Below, piece by piece: positions 1 through 12,330 of a stretch of 64,000 nt of DNA. The notes below the pieces were generated by a model, which saw nothing but the letters and a program-made list of their open reading frames with translations, was not told the origin of the DNA and made no database searches. The stretch is taken from assembly GCA_033032865.1 (NCBI GenBank), contig JAWHQI010000065.1, positions 9,236,001-9,300,000 of the forward strand, given 5' to 3'. A program made the translations under genes and the position numbers. The stretch is from Dactylorhiza incarnata. Lineage: Eukaryota; Streptophyta; Magnoliopsida; Asparagales; Orchidaceae. Each line of letters opens with the position of its first letter. Within the stretch, counting starts at the first letter, position 1.

Positions 1-2842
1 ATCCGAATTTTGGAGACAGGATTTTCCAGGCTTCAACACTACACTTATCAGTTAGATACTATATGGCGTTCTAAGTGTAGTGCATTGGGAGATCTACTAA
101 TTTTCTCATATGAGGATTACGGCCACGATACTACGAGGCAACCTCAAAGGAAATACATCAATGTTAGTGGTCATAGGCTTGTCTTGTCACTCTCTCTCCA
201 CTACATCAATCTTATTACAATGTCATGAATCAATAGGGCTTACCTTGGATATAGCATTAGGCTTAGGTTTAAGATGAGATATATAAAAATAAACATGAGG
301 GATTAATCACACTTAAAACAAAATAAAATGAGCTTTGATTTATAGATTCTATCAAAGATAACAATAAGAGAAATGTCTCCCCCGAACTTATTCTTCAAAC
401 TATGGGATCACTCTCAAATAGCTTCACAGCAACATAAGAACTTTTCTTCAAATTTTACTTTTATTCATTGTGCATTTCACAATTTTTCAAATCCTTTTCT
501 TTTGTGCTATATTTATTGAGATGGTGAATCTTATCCTTATATCTCATATGAAATGGTTTTTCAACTTCACCATTTTCACAAGATAATGCATTATCATCAA
601 CACAATTAGAAATATGAATCTAAATCAATATATTTATTGTGATAATAGGATTGACTTTGTGGCTTTGGTGAAATTTAGCATGAGGGTAATCAAGAAAAAG
701 GGTGTAGAGCTCAAATTGGTGTATGGTAATAAACATTAGGAGTGGATGCAAAAGCTCAAACTATCAAATAATAGAAGGCCTAAATCACTTTCATAACATT
801 TCGGCCTATGCAAATGCTTCGAAATTGATAGAGGCAAGTTTTAGCCACTAAGAAGGGATACCTTTTCATAGCGATCCTGTAATGATTCTCTAGAAACATT
901 TCACACAGTACTACACTAATCGAAGAAAATAACTATAATATAACAAGAAGTGTTAAATAAGCAAGTTTATACACATAAAACATAAAGAAGTAAGTTATGA
1001 AGACTTAATAATCTTAAGATAATCTCAAACTCCAAATGAAAATTTTAGCTCTATATCACTAGTGAAACAAGATATGATATGTTATGAAGACACAAAATCT
1101 AAGACTTTTTTGGTGCTAAACATGTATAACATATGAGTAAAAATACAGTTATGTTAAATTGCATATGGATGCAAAAGTGAGTAGTGAGTGCACATATGGG
1201 TAACTCATAATCTACCCCTATCCCCAAACATAAATGATGCATTGCCCTCAATGCATAAAAATATAAATAAAGTGGAGAGTTAGGAAGTCAATACCCATGT
1301 GCCCAAATGGGACATCCAAATGCAAGCATGAAGTACTAAATGTGTGTCCACTTCTTCTCATTGAGTTGGAGTGTGATGGGATCTGCAAAAATGGATTAGC
1401 AAAAAAACACAAGCAATTACGTTATGTTGAAATTAACACGCAACACATGCATCGAAACAAAGTAAATGCATGAAATATGAAATCAAAGCAATAATAATGC
1501 AAAATAAGAGAATTAAAAGGTTCATAATGCAGGAAATAAAGATAAGCTTGGGGTGCCTCCCAAGAACACTTTGTTTAACGTCCTTAAGTTGGATCAAATC
1601 CCTATATTAATTAATTAATCAGATATTAACTAATTTATGATAATAATTAGCAATTAAAGGAGAAGTTCTAGAGACTATGGTAGTGGAGTTGGGAGGAATG
1701 GAAGTTCCTCCTGATATGGCCTCCTCCTTATCAAGCCATGCAGCCATGCATCCTCCTAAAAGCCACTCCACCTATTGTTTTATTGATCGACCAAAGCTAC
1801 AAATCCATACCTTTTCGTGAGAGCCCTCATCCCAGACGTCCATAACTCTCCTTATATCATCCTTGAAGATCAAGAGAGGAACTTAAAGGAAGATTAGATC
1901 AACGCTCATTCTACACGAAGGAACAACGCATCGACTACTCCTATCTCTAGTGTGTCTTCGTCATCTCTTTCAGAGTTCTTCGTTATAGAGATTTATTATT
2001 TCGGAATTTATAATTGTCTGTCTTGTATTTCTCTTTCACCTTTTGATTATCTTTTTGTATCGGTGGTTGAACTCCTCGTGGTTGGTGGTGACTAGGTCGT
2101 GCGCAACTTAAGGAGAAATTCGCCATGGGTGTTGGCGACTAAATCTTGGGTTTAGATCTAGGGGCGTCTTGAGGCCTTATCTAGGGAGAGATTGGATAGG
2201 GTCAACTGGTCCTTGGGAGAAGAGTCAGTATAGAAAACAAAAAGTTGTTTTTATGTACCGCCTTGATTTCTAGCGTATAGAAATCAACTTTTTTGTAATC
2301 AACTTATTAGGAAATATAATCATGTATTTCTTTGTTTTATTAAGTTGCTTTCATTTCCTATTCTCTAAAATGTTTTGAATAACATTTTTATCATAAGTTT
2401 TTCTATTAAAGTTTACAACAGTTAGTGTACCGATCGAAGTAATAAATGGTAAGTTAATACTGGATATTGAGTCCTTGGTCGAATGTTGGAGATTGTGATT
2501 AATTTAAAACATCGAAATTAATTCCTACACTATGAAAGATATCTTAATCATATTCAACCAAGATAAAATGCTTTGAATAAAATTATAATCAATGCTATAA
2601 TGAAATCGCATCACAATACATGATTAAAGCAACATCCAACACATGATCCTACCATCCATACAAAATAAAAAGAAGAAAACAATGTTGAAAACCCTAATTT
2701 TGCAAAGGACTCGGAAATGAATACAAACAGCGCATGTTACATTCCTTGGGTACCGAGGAGGGCTCCAGGTTGTCTATCTATACCTCCACGCGATCCTTGG
2801 TTGCATCAGTGGTTGAGGGAGTGTTGTTACTAAATCCACAAT
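1..2842. other. AT-rich non-coding sequence, retrotransposon-like
   Basis: No convincing coding region is visible; the open frame near 10-228 matches nothing I know. Two phrases resemble non-coding parts of large plant Gypsy-type elements: a 'ttgccctcaatg' motif near 1240 and 'ggggtgcctcccaagaac' near 1550. A similar 'ttgtccccaatg' occurs inside NA1 near 6015. I infer old retrotransposon debris. The sequence ends abruptly at 2842, where the truncated NA1 LTR begins. Confidence 0.4.
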
Positions 2843-4147
2843 GCGCACCTATCGCGTGTAGTATATATGATAAAAAATCATATCAAGGTCGTATTTAGTC
2901 CTGGGTCCCGTCGAGTATTGTTACTTCGAGCTACGGCTATTGTTTTATCGGATATTAAAAAGATGATAAGTGCATTAATTTGAAAACAAAAATGATAACA
3001 ATCGCGGGCTTGGTGTGCGTTTAGCAAAAACCAAGAAAAATGATAGAAAAGACAAAAAAGGCTAAGTTATGAAAGCTATAAAGAAAGCGGTAAATCTAGG
3101 TTATGAAAGCTTTAAAGAAAGCATTAAAATCTACCTATGAAAGCTTTAAAGAAAGCATGAAAAGCTAATTATGAAAGCCATAAAATCTAATTATCAAAGC
3201 ATTAAACTAATCTCATACACACACACACTCTACATGAAATAAACTAAAATTAAAAGAAAAATACAAATAAGTAAAACTACTCTCATACACACACACACAC
3301 TTACAAAAATTAAAAACAAAAAAACTTGACATGAAAAAGATTACAAAAAAGGAAAAACAAAACAAAAGAAAAAAAAGAACAACATGAAGAACAATAGAAG
3401 AACAAGATGAAGAACTTGATGAACAATAACAAAAACTCTTATCTATTTTATTAACCCAAAATATTACAACACAAAGAGATGACAAGGGGAAACAAGGAGA
3501 GAGAAAATAAAACATAAACAAAGGTGGAACACAATCCTAAAAAGGATTAGAAATTGTGAACCGCGCCAAAAACTACAACATTTAAATCTCAACGGGTTGC
3601 AGGTAGTGGGCTGGCGGGCGCGTGACACGTGGAGGCGCGGATAGCAGCTGGCAGATTAAATCCAGGCAAAACGCGCTGGACTGGTTTCGAACCCGTGATG
3701 CCTTTCAGACTAACACAGGCGCGCGCCAGCTGAGCCAATGATCTTATCTGTAAACACAAGAACTATTTTATATATATTATATATGATTACAGATTTAATA
3801 TATATATTAACTTTAATTATAAAATAACTTAATAATAATAATAATAACTATTTTTATTAACTTAATATATATATAAATATATTATAGTTTTTATTTATAT
3901 TTACATATATTTTTAAATACTTAAAATATACATTTACATATATATATACATAAATATTTACATATACATTTACATAGTTTTTATTTAATATATATACTTA
4001 AATAATTCATTTTTACATATAAATATATATGTATAAATATAAGTAAAAACAAGTCATTTATTTAATAATTAACAAGAAATATTACAAATTTTGTATAAAA
4101 CTATATAAGAAACTATATAGAAAATACGTATATTTTACTATTCATCA
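2843..4147 (-). repeat. 3' LTR of NA1, truncated and internally deleted
   Basis: Near-identical to 7995-10226 but missing its outermost 31 bp (homology starts at 'gcgcacct') and an internal block equal to 8767-9659 (893 bp). Adding these back gives the length of the other LTR. The inner end reads 'ttcatca' at 4141-4147, the expected terminus (TGATGAA on the minus strand). Confidence 0.85.
3683..3740 (-). ncRNA. tRNA-like segment with Pol III A and B boxes (3' LTR copy)
   Basis: On the minus strand TGGCTCAGCTGG (plus 3726-3737) fits a Pol III A box and GGTTCGAAACC (plus 3683-3693) is a perfect B box; the spacing is that of a tRNA. I could not fold a full cloverleaf, so this looks like a tRNA-derived or SINE-derived module inside the LTR rather than a working tRNA gene. 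The same segment is in the other LTR. Confidence 0.5.
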
Positions 4148-7100
4148 AATACCCCCATACTTAAGCTTTTGCTATTCCAGAGCAAAAGTAAGGGATACCT
4201 ATAAGACGTTTAATAAAATTTCAAATTTACTAAAGTTTTATTTAATCAAAAGTAAGTTTGAAATAAATTTTAGGGAATTAAAAAGGTAAGTCCTAAATTA
4301 TGAAGATGATTTAAAAAGAGCGAAGAAGTTTTAGCGAGACTTCTAAAGTTAGTTAAATAGCGTCGAATATTGCAGTCTTTAGCGCCTTTAATTAGAGTAG
4401 AATTATATAAAACTTTAACTTTTTAAAGAAATTTTTTTAAGAATAAATAAAACCTACCAATTATGCTCTCGCAAACTTTTTTAAATTAAAATCTAGCCTA
4501 CAATTTTATTGGCTAAGGGGTAGGGAAAAAAAGGTAGCCTTGGCAAAAAGAAGAGTGCTTGGATTAAGGGTGATGGATTTAATCCTCTCACCCCACCATT
4601 TTGGTGGTTTACTTTGGTTCCCAGCGTTGGTTTACGGTGGATAATTGAAATCTTTTTAAACTTAACCCAATGCCCGTGTTTACGGAATTTTATTTTTTAT
4701 TCCCATTGACACGGGATTTCTTTTAACAATATTGGGTGCCTGTGTTTACGGAATCTTTTTATTCCCATTGACACAAGATTTCTTTTAAAACTTCTTCTTT
4801 TACCTTTTTATGCCAAGCTAAAGGGGTGAGGGTTTCAAAAGAAAAACTAGAATAATAAAAAAGGATTTGAGAGCAAAATTTAGTAGATTAGAATATTCCT
4901 AAAGTTTCACAAGTTTCGAGTTAGAATAATTGAATCTAAAAAAGGTTTGCCAATTTAATACAAAAGCGAATTTATTTAGGGTTAACTCGAGGTAGTGCTA
5001 AAAATTTTGTTCTCAAATTGAATTAAAATCACAAAATATTTTTTACTACTAAAATTCCAAAAATTTAAACCTACAAACTATGATACAAATAAAATGGTTT
5101 TAGTAAATAAAAAATAATGAAAAACGCTTAAAGATAAACCTAACCTAGCCTTAGAAGTAACAAAAAGCTAAGTAGGGGTTTTATTCTTTTTTTGGATTTT
5201 TATCATTTTTTTTTTAGTTTTTAAGATATGATATTTTTGGGATTTTTGATTTTCTTTATAACGAAATGCATATATAAATACTAAAAAAACAAAGAAAGAA
5301 GAAAATTAAGAAAAGTAAAAATACATACAAAATATTTTTGATTTTTTCATCATATATATATATTTTTTTTAATTTTGTTAAAAATATGTACATTAAAAAA
5401 AAGAGGGAAAAAAGAGAAAGAAAATAAAATAAAAGAACATAAAAAATTTTGGTGTTATGACAAAATTAATTTTGTTATAACAAATTTTTAAGTACATTTT
5501 CATCATTTTTTTGGATTTTGATTTAAAACAAAATACATATGTAAATACATATATATTTACATTAATACTAAAAAAAAGGAAAAGAAAGAGAAAGACATAT
5601 ATATTTTTTGTATGTTATGACAAAAATTTTGTGAATTTTGTTATAACAAAATTTTTTTTTAGTAAAACTTTTCATCATTTTTTTTGGATTTTTATTTATT
5701 ATTATAAATAAGGATTTTTATATACAAATAAAAGACATAAACATAAAACATTTATATTAAAAAAAATTGTGTTTTTTCTAAGTTAATTAATGATTTTTTT
5801 TTTCATTTGATTTCCTATTTACATATTAAATTGTTTTTACAAAAAGAAAAGAGAAATGAAAAGAGGGACAAAGATGTTGCAACATAATTTGTTATGTTGT
5901 AACAAATTTTGCTATTTTATTTATTTTGTCATTTTTTGGTTTTTTCTAAGATGGGAGGGGCAAAAATATTTACAAAAAGAGGGAAAACACCCCCATACTT
6001 AAAGATCAACATTGTCCCCAATGTTGAAGTAAGTATGAGGAACAATCTTATGTATATACAAAAGCATAATAAAAAGAAAAATACAAGGAGGGAAAAAAAG
6101 GGGGGAAAAAGCACGCCCCTATTTTGGAGACGGAATGACCGGAATAATTACCTGCAAAAGATGTTAAAACATAATAATAAAGGTTATTTACAAAAAGGGG
6201 GGGGGGGGGGGGGGGAGGTAAGAATGATAAAATCATATACATATATATATATACGTTTTTTATTTGTTTTTCCAATTTTTCTTAGTTACAAAATAAAAAA
6301 TAAAACATATATACATAAAGCAAAACTATATTTTTTTTTTTGGAAAGTTTTCTAAATATATTTTCATCATTTTTAAAATATGCATATATATAAAAACATT
6401 TATACTTAATAAAAAAGAGAAAAATAAAGAGAAACTTTAAAATAAAAAAGCAAAGAAGAAGAAGTGAAATGAAAGGATAAAAGTAATAGGGTTTCCCCTT
6501 TTCAAAATATCGACAAAAATCCCCTTTCGGGTCTGTCGAGTAATCCTACTTCGAGAAAACTACCTATTATTCTATCTCAAAAATTCCAAAAATTCTTTTT
6601 GATTTATGTTTCAAAATTTTCCATTATTTTGTCATTTTAATTAGAGTATTATTTTGTTTTGTTTAAATATGCATATATAATCTTAATGAAAATAAAATAG
6701 AAATCATACCATTTTTTATGCATAATTAAATACAAAATTAAACTTAATAAGTAATAAGACTTAAGAAAGAGAAAAAAAACAAAGAAAGAAAACAAAACAT
6801 ATATATTTTTTTGATTTTTCAATATTTTCATCATCATTTTTTTTTATTTTTAATATGATAAAAATATATATAAATACTTAACAAAAAAGAAAAGCAAGAA
6901 AAAGGAAAGAGGAAAAAAAAGAAAAAATAAGAAAGCCAAAAATACTTAATTAATTTTTTGTGGGATTTTTTAGTTTTTCCATCATCATTTTTTTTTTAAA
7001 ATTTAGCCAAATATTTACATATATAAAACATAAATATAAAAATAAGAAAGAAAGAAAAAAAAGGAAAAAGATATTTACAAAAAGAAAGATACATAATTAT

Positions 7101-7994
7101 ATTAATTTTTTGGATTTTTCTTATATGTACATTTATATACATAATGATACAAAAAAAAGGAACAAAAATAATAAGAACAAGAAAGAGAAAAACAAAGTAA
7201 AAAGAACATTTATGATTTTTGGTTTTTTCTATATCACAAAAAGGATGAAATATATATATAAAGTAAAACCATATATATTTTTGGAGTTTTCTAAATGTAT
7301 TTTCATCGTTGTTTTAAAATACGCATATTCAAATTTATATTAAAACATAAGAAAAAAAAAACAAAATTAATAAAGAAAATCTTTAAGATGAAAAGCAAAG
7401 AAGAAAATGTAGAAATAATAAGGTAAAAGCAACGGGGTTTCCTTTTTTCAAAATATCGACAAAAATCTCATTTCGGGTCTGTCGAGTAATCCTACTTCGA
7501 GAAAACGATCTATTGTCCTATCTTAAAATTCCTAGAATTCATTTTGATTTTGGTTTTAAAGTCTTTCATTATTTTTTTCATTTTGAAATTTGAAATAATA
7601 CGTTTTCAAATATGCATATAAAAACTTAATGAAACAAATACAAATAGAACAAATATTTTTTGTATTTTTCTAACTTTTTCATCATCATTTTTTTCTTTAT
7701 TTATAATGGATGATAAAAAAGGATATAATATATCTATATATATTAATACTTAACAAAAAAGAGAGAAAAAAATAAATTTTTTTGGAGTTTTTTTTTATAA
7801 GAATATTTCATCATTTTTTTGGTTTTTAATTTTTTTATATTTACAAATTAAAGCTTAAGAAAAAGAGAAAACATATATTTTTGGGTTTTTTTGGGGTTTT
7901 TTAATTTTTTTGATTTTTTTAAAGATGATAAAATCAATAGTGTATACTTTTTTCGCAATATCGATGAAACTCCCTGGCAACTGCGCCAAAAACT
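4148..7994 (-). other. Non-coding interior of NA1, built of degenerate repeats
   Basis: There is no gag, protease, reverse transcriptase or integrase similarity in any frame; the short open frames here are low-complexity. The sequence repeats a loose module: 'tttcatcattttttttgg', then an AT-rich stretch with 'acatatata', then a purine-rich A/G tract. It recurs many times from about 5200 to 7900. A longer direct duplication pairs about 6295-6700 with 7245-7640, including 'aatatcgacaaaaatc' and 'cgggtctgtcgagtaat'. Around 4660-4790 a segment with 'gtgtttacggaat' and 'attcccattgacac' occurs twice. A run of 19 G lies at 6197-6215. Confidence 0.7.
7971..7988 (-). other. tRNA-Asp-type primer binding site of NA1
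   Basis: The minus strand reads TGGCGCAGTTGCCAGGGA, 6 bp after the LTR end. Plant tRNA-Asp primer sites of Athila/Tat-type elements are TGGCGCCGTTGCCGGGGA, so only a few bases differ. This sets the orientation of the element. Confidence 0.75.
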
Positions 7995-9547
7995 TGATAA
8001 GAAAATAGGACGACGTAGGAGGCAAGCGCACCTATCGCGTGTAGTATGTATGATAAAAAATCATATCAAGGTCGTATTTAGTTCTGGGTCCCGTCGAGTA
8101 TTGTTACTTCGAGCTACGGCTATTGTTTTATCGGATATTAAAAAGATGATAAGTGCATTAATTTGAAAACAAAAATGATAACAATCGCGGGCTTGGTGTG
8201 CGTTTAGCAAAAACCAAGAAAAGCGATAGAAAAGACAAAAAAGGCTAAGTTATGAAAGCTATAAAGAAAGCGGTAAATCTAGGTTATGAAAGCTTTAAAG
8301 AAAACATTAAAATCTACCTATGAAAGCTTTAAAGAAAGCATGAAAAGCTAATTATGAAAGCCATAAAATCTAATTATCAAAACATTAAACTAATCTCATA
8401 CACACACACACTCTACATGAAATAAACTAAAATTAAAAGAAAAATACAAATAAGTAAAACTACTCTCATACACACACACACACTTACAAAAATTAAAAAC
8501 AAAAAAACATGACATGAAAAAGATTACAAAAAAGGAAAAAAAAAAGAAAAAAAAAAGAACAACATGAAGAACAGTAGAAGAACAAGATGAAGAACTTGAT
8601 GAACAATAACAAAAACACTTATCTATTTTATTAAGCCAAAATATTACAACACAAAGAGATGACAAGGGGAAACAAGGAGAGAGAAAATAAAACATAAACA
8701 AAGGTGGAACACAATCCTAAAAAGGATTAGAAATTGTGAACCGCGCCAAAAACTACAACATTTAAAACGATGGTTTGAAAACATGAGAAAAATGATGTTT
8801 TGAAACAATTTTAAACGCACACCTAATATTCCGCTCTAATTTACCGTGTCAAGGAGGAAAAGAACGAAAAATTAAATAGACGAATAAATTTGAATCTAAA
8901 CGAAAACCAATGTTATGGCAGCGAATAAACTTAGATAAAGAAAGAAAAATTGCAAAATTGAAGTGCGGATATGAAACTAAGGTTATAAATTGAAATGCAG
9001 TGCGGAATTGAAACTAAATTAGAAATTAAAATGCATGACGGATATGAAATTGCGGGAAATAAAACTACGCTACGAAATTAAAAAATGCACGAAATAGAAA
9101 ACTAAATTTATTAATTGCCATAATAAAGGGGGTTACACAAAATAAAATTACAACATTTTAAACATTACAACATTTAATAAGGTTACATAACAAAACAAGA
9201 AAAAATAAAATTACAACATTAATAAAGAAATTACAAAAAGAAAAATACAAAAATAAAATACAAAAACTATGGTGGAGAAATATTGTGGAAGATCACCCAA
9301 AAAAGGGCAATCCAAGAGGAGGAAATAGTGAGGGGGGTATGCCTCTATTTATAGAGAAAACTTGGGGTGCGGATAGAGGGTTTGGGAGCAGATTTCTAGA
9401 AGGAAAGCAGCTGGTGGGAGCTTCTAGAAGGAAGGCAGCTGGAGGGCTGGACACGTGGAGGCTGCTGGACGGTCTGGGGTGCGGATAGCAGCTGGCGGGT
9501 GTGCTGGAGGTTAGCTGGTGGGCTTCGGGCTGGCGCGTTGAGGCAGG

Positions 9548-9650
9548 GCAGCGGGCAGCCGGGCACGGGCGCGGGCACGGGCGCGGGCACGGGCAGCAGG
9601 GCGCGGGCGTGGGCAGCAGGGCACGGGCGCGGGCAGCAGCGCTGGCGGGT
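9548..9650. repeat. GC-rich minisatellite in NA1 5' LTR
   Basis: Imperfect tandem 'gggcacgggcgc' and 'gggcagcagggcgc' units. The strong GC content contrasts with the AT-rich DNA around it. The unit array explains the overlapping Gly/Ala/Arg-rich and Pro-rich open frames on both strands, which I do not call genes. Confidence 0.75.
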
Positions 9651-9755
9651 TGGAGTTGGTCTCAACGGGTTGCAGGTAGTGGGCTGGCGGGCGCGTGACA
9701 CGTGGAGGCGCGGATAGCAGCTGGCAGATTAAATCCAGGCAAAACGCGCTGGCCT

Positions 9756-9813
9756 GGTTTCGAACCCGTGATGCCTTTCAGACTAACACAGGCGCGCGCC
9801 AGCTGAGCCAATG
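9756..9813 (-). ncRNA. tRNA-like segment with Pol III A and B boxes (5' LTR copy)
   Basis: Second copy of the module at 3683-3740, with the B box at 9756-9766 and the A box at 9799-9810 (plus coordinates). Both boxes are unchanged between the LTRs, while a base beside the B box differs (ctggactgg versus ctggcctgg). Confidence 0.5.
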
Positions 9814-10226
9814 ATCTTATCTGTAAACACAAGAACTATTTTATATATATTATATATGATTACAGATTTAATATATATATTAACTTTAATTATAAAATAA
9901 CTTAATAATAATAATAATAACTATTTTTATTAACTTAATATATATATAAATATATTATAGTTTTTATTTATATTTACATATATTTTTAAATACTTAAAAT
10001 ATACATTTACATATATATACATTTACATAAATATTTACATATACATTTACATAGTTTTTATTTAATATATATACTTAAATAATTCATTTTTACATATAAA
10101 TATATATATGTATAAATATAAGTAAAAACAAGTCATTTATTTAATAATTAACAAGAAATATTACAAATTTTGTATAAAACTATATAAGAAACTATATAGA
10201 AAATACGTATATTTTACTATTCATCA

Positions 10227-10942
10227 GGCGCGCTCCACGGCGAAGAGCTGGGCCTAATGTACCCTTGCTCTAACAACTCTTGCAACTGAACCTTTAGCTC
10301 GGCCAGTTCCTTCGTTGCCATCCTAAACGGAGGACGCGACACCGGCCTTGCACCCGGTACCAACTATATCGAGAAATCAATTTCACGCTGAGGAGGTGCT
10401 CCCGGAAGCTCCTCGGGGAATACATCCTCAAATTCTTCCACCACCGGAACTTCTCTAATAGCCAACTTTGTGGAGTGAGTCTCCAACAAAGCTAAAAACG
10501 CCTCGCCTCCTTGGTTTACCGCACGCCTCATTTGCATAGCGGAAATCAGGGAGCAAGTCACTCCGCTTAGGCCTTCAAACTTGACCTCTGCTCTACCTTC
10601 ACCTCTCATGGTTACCACCTTCAACTGGCAGTCGATACTAGCTCGCTGCTCCACAAGCCAGTCCATCCCCAAGATAACATCGAATTCGGCTAGTGGCAGA
10701 ATCGCTGCTACCAACACGAAATCACTATTGCCAATTTGCATCACGATGCGTCCTTTCCTCATGGTAGTCATGAAAGACCCATTCGGCATGCACACACTCA
10801 GCTCCACCTCTGCCTCTACGGACTCAGCATCAATCTTCCGGATAAAACTTTCCGCAAGAAAAGAGTGTGACGCTCCTGTGTCGAACAACACCCGAGAGGG
10901 ATAGCCCGAAACTAGCACGAAACCTAACCACGTGCAAAACAA
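10227..10942 (-). pseudogene. Gypsy aspartic protease and start of reverse transcriptase
   Basis: The retroviral-type protease carries the catalytic motif LFDTGASHSF and the flap-side motif ILGMDWL, in the usual order. About 60 residues further comes the protease-RT linker 'EEFEDVFPEELPGAPP', a hallmark of plant Gypsy elements. A TAG stop follows DFSI near 10364. The frame then resumes through 'SRPPFRMA' and '[15 protein letters not shown]', the first conserved block of reverse transcriptase, and ends at the NA1 junction. Polyprotein cleavage would have been its role; the copy is dead. Confidence 0.85.
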
Positions 10943-11141
10943 ACATGAAAGGCCGCAACCTACATTATAATAACAAACGAAAACTTAAACTTTTCGTACC
11001 TGTCACCACGTCGGGTTGACGTATCGCTTCCTGCTGCCCAAGATTATACGCTCTCGGCTGCACTAGAGGGAACTGCGAAGCACTTGACTCCGCTACTTTC
11101 CCCTTCTCTGCAACACTAGGACCGAAACGCACCGATTGTTC

Positions 11142-12111
11142 CTACCTCAACTCCTGCTCAGCTCCGCCCTCTGTACAAAACCGACTTATGTGACCCACCT
11201 TGCCGCACTTGTAACAAGTAAACGGACCTTTGGAGCGGAAATCTCCCGAAGGTGCGCTACTTCTCTCCCCAGGCCTACTAGGACGGGGCTTCTTCTTCCA
11301 TCGGCTGCCCTCGGACTTCCACTGAGACTGAGACTGAGAAGGCTTTTCCTTCTCCCTGCTTTGCCGCAAAACCCTTTCGCCGCTGGGTTCGCTCCATGTC
11401 GCTCTCCAATGTGCGAGCAGCTTCGACCAACTCATTAAATCCTGCATTCTTCAAGGCTATGAGTGGCTGCCTCAAATTTTCCCTCAACCCTTGATAGAAG
11501 AGATTATCTCTCTCTTCATCATCTGTCATAGTCGTTCCCGCATAACGACCCAACCGAGTGAACTCTTGCAGATATTCATCCACTATCTTCTCACGCTGCA
11601 CCAAATGCAAAAACTGTCGCTGTAGTGCTAACCTTGTCGAGGCCGGAATATAACGCTTGAGGAAAGCATTCCCGAACTCCTCCATGGACGGAACACGCCC
11701 AACAAAATGGCGACCGTTATGGTTCACCCACCACAACTTCGCATCGCCCTCTAACATGAAACTCGCATAGTGAGACTGCCTCTCCTCTGGGGTCTCAGCT
11801 GCCTTCAAGAGTTCCTGGATCCTCGAAAGCCAATCCTCGGCATCCGTTGGAGTGCCAACTCCCTTGAATGTCGGAGGGTGGAAACTCAAGAAGTACTTCA
11901 TGAATCGATCACCCATCGGAATAGCTCTCTCCGCTAAAGGCTCTGCTTGCCTTACTTCGACATCCGGTGTATCCGGCGTAGCCGCCGGAGTGACAGGAGT
12001 CGCAACTTGCACCACCGGCGTAGGAACCCGTGGCATCGCTCCAGCTTGAGCCGCTACCATTGCCTTCGCTAGCATGCGACAGAAATCAGCCGGGGACATG
12101 CCTACATTCAT
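11142..12111 (-). pseudogene. Gypsy gag, one frameshift
   Basis: Gag forms the virus-like particle and binds the RNA. The frame opening at 12111 (MNVGMSPADFCRML) carries the Retrotrans_gag domain: 'FHPPTFKGVGTPTDAEDW', a conserved 'GDAKLWW' block, and 'FGNAFLKRYIPAS'. Around 11330-11280 the frame shifts. The continuation (to 11142) is Lys/Ser/Arg-rich and has a CCHC zinc knuckle, CYKCGKVGHISRFC. The order and spacing are normal, so a single indel probably broke the gene. Confidence 0.85.
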
Positions 12112-12330
12112 GAGGCCTGGAGCAGTAGCACTGCTCCCCGAAGGCTCCTCTTGCCTCCTCGACGTCCCCGCATCGTCGCCAACATCCTAGCATAAGCAAG
12201 GAAAATAAAAGCTCATCAAGCTCTAATCGCAAGACTCGAACACAGGGATACTCATGATCCCGCACAATACTCCCATGTGGACAATCTCTTACGCGATCCA
12301 AATACACTAGACCTCGCAAGAATACTCAAA

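Larger units (their letters stand above)
2843..10226 (-). mobile_element. Non-autonomous LTR retrotransposon NA1 (LARD-like), minus strand
   Basis: Two long direct repeats (2843-4147 and 7995-10226) flank 3.85 kb of AT-rich DNA with no gag or pol. On the minus strand the right copy is the 5' LTR: it starts TGATGAATAG, ends CTTATCA, and is followed after 6 bp by a primer site resembling the 3' end of tRNA-Asp (plus-strand 7971-7988). A G-rich tract (plus-strand 'acccccatac' at 4151) lies just inside the 3' LTR and fits a polypurine tract. Long LTRs with a non-coding interior match the large retrotransposon derivative class, which depends on proteins from a partner element. The right edge abuts Gypsy reverse transcriptase. 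The left edge is truncated, so no target duplication can be checked. Confidence 0.8.
7995..10226 (-). repeat. 5' LTR of NA1, full length
   Basis: 2232 bp, with TG...CA ends on either strand (plus strand TGATAAG...TTCATCA). It contains CA-dinucleotide tracts near 8399 and 8469, a GC-rich block with a minisatellite (9285-9740) absent from the other LTR, and a tRNA-like segment near 9756-9810. The flanking base 10227 lies inside Gypsy reverse transcriptase. Confidence 0.85.

Noticed and set aside
3213..3521. 102-codon frame, nearly repeated at 8396-8701
   Set aside because: It is duplicated only because it lies in the two LTRs; the content is Phe/Cys/Ser low-complexity from A/G and CA tracts.
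9396..9717. Overlapping Pro-rich and Gly/Ala-rich open frames on both strands
   Set aside because: They are produced by the GC-rich minisatellite and GC bias in the NA1 LTR; no domain, and absent from the other LTR.
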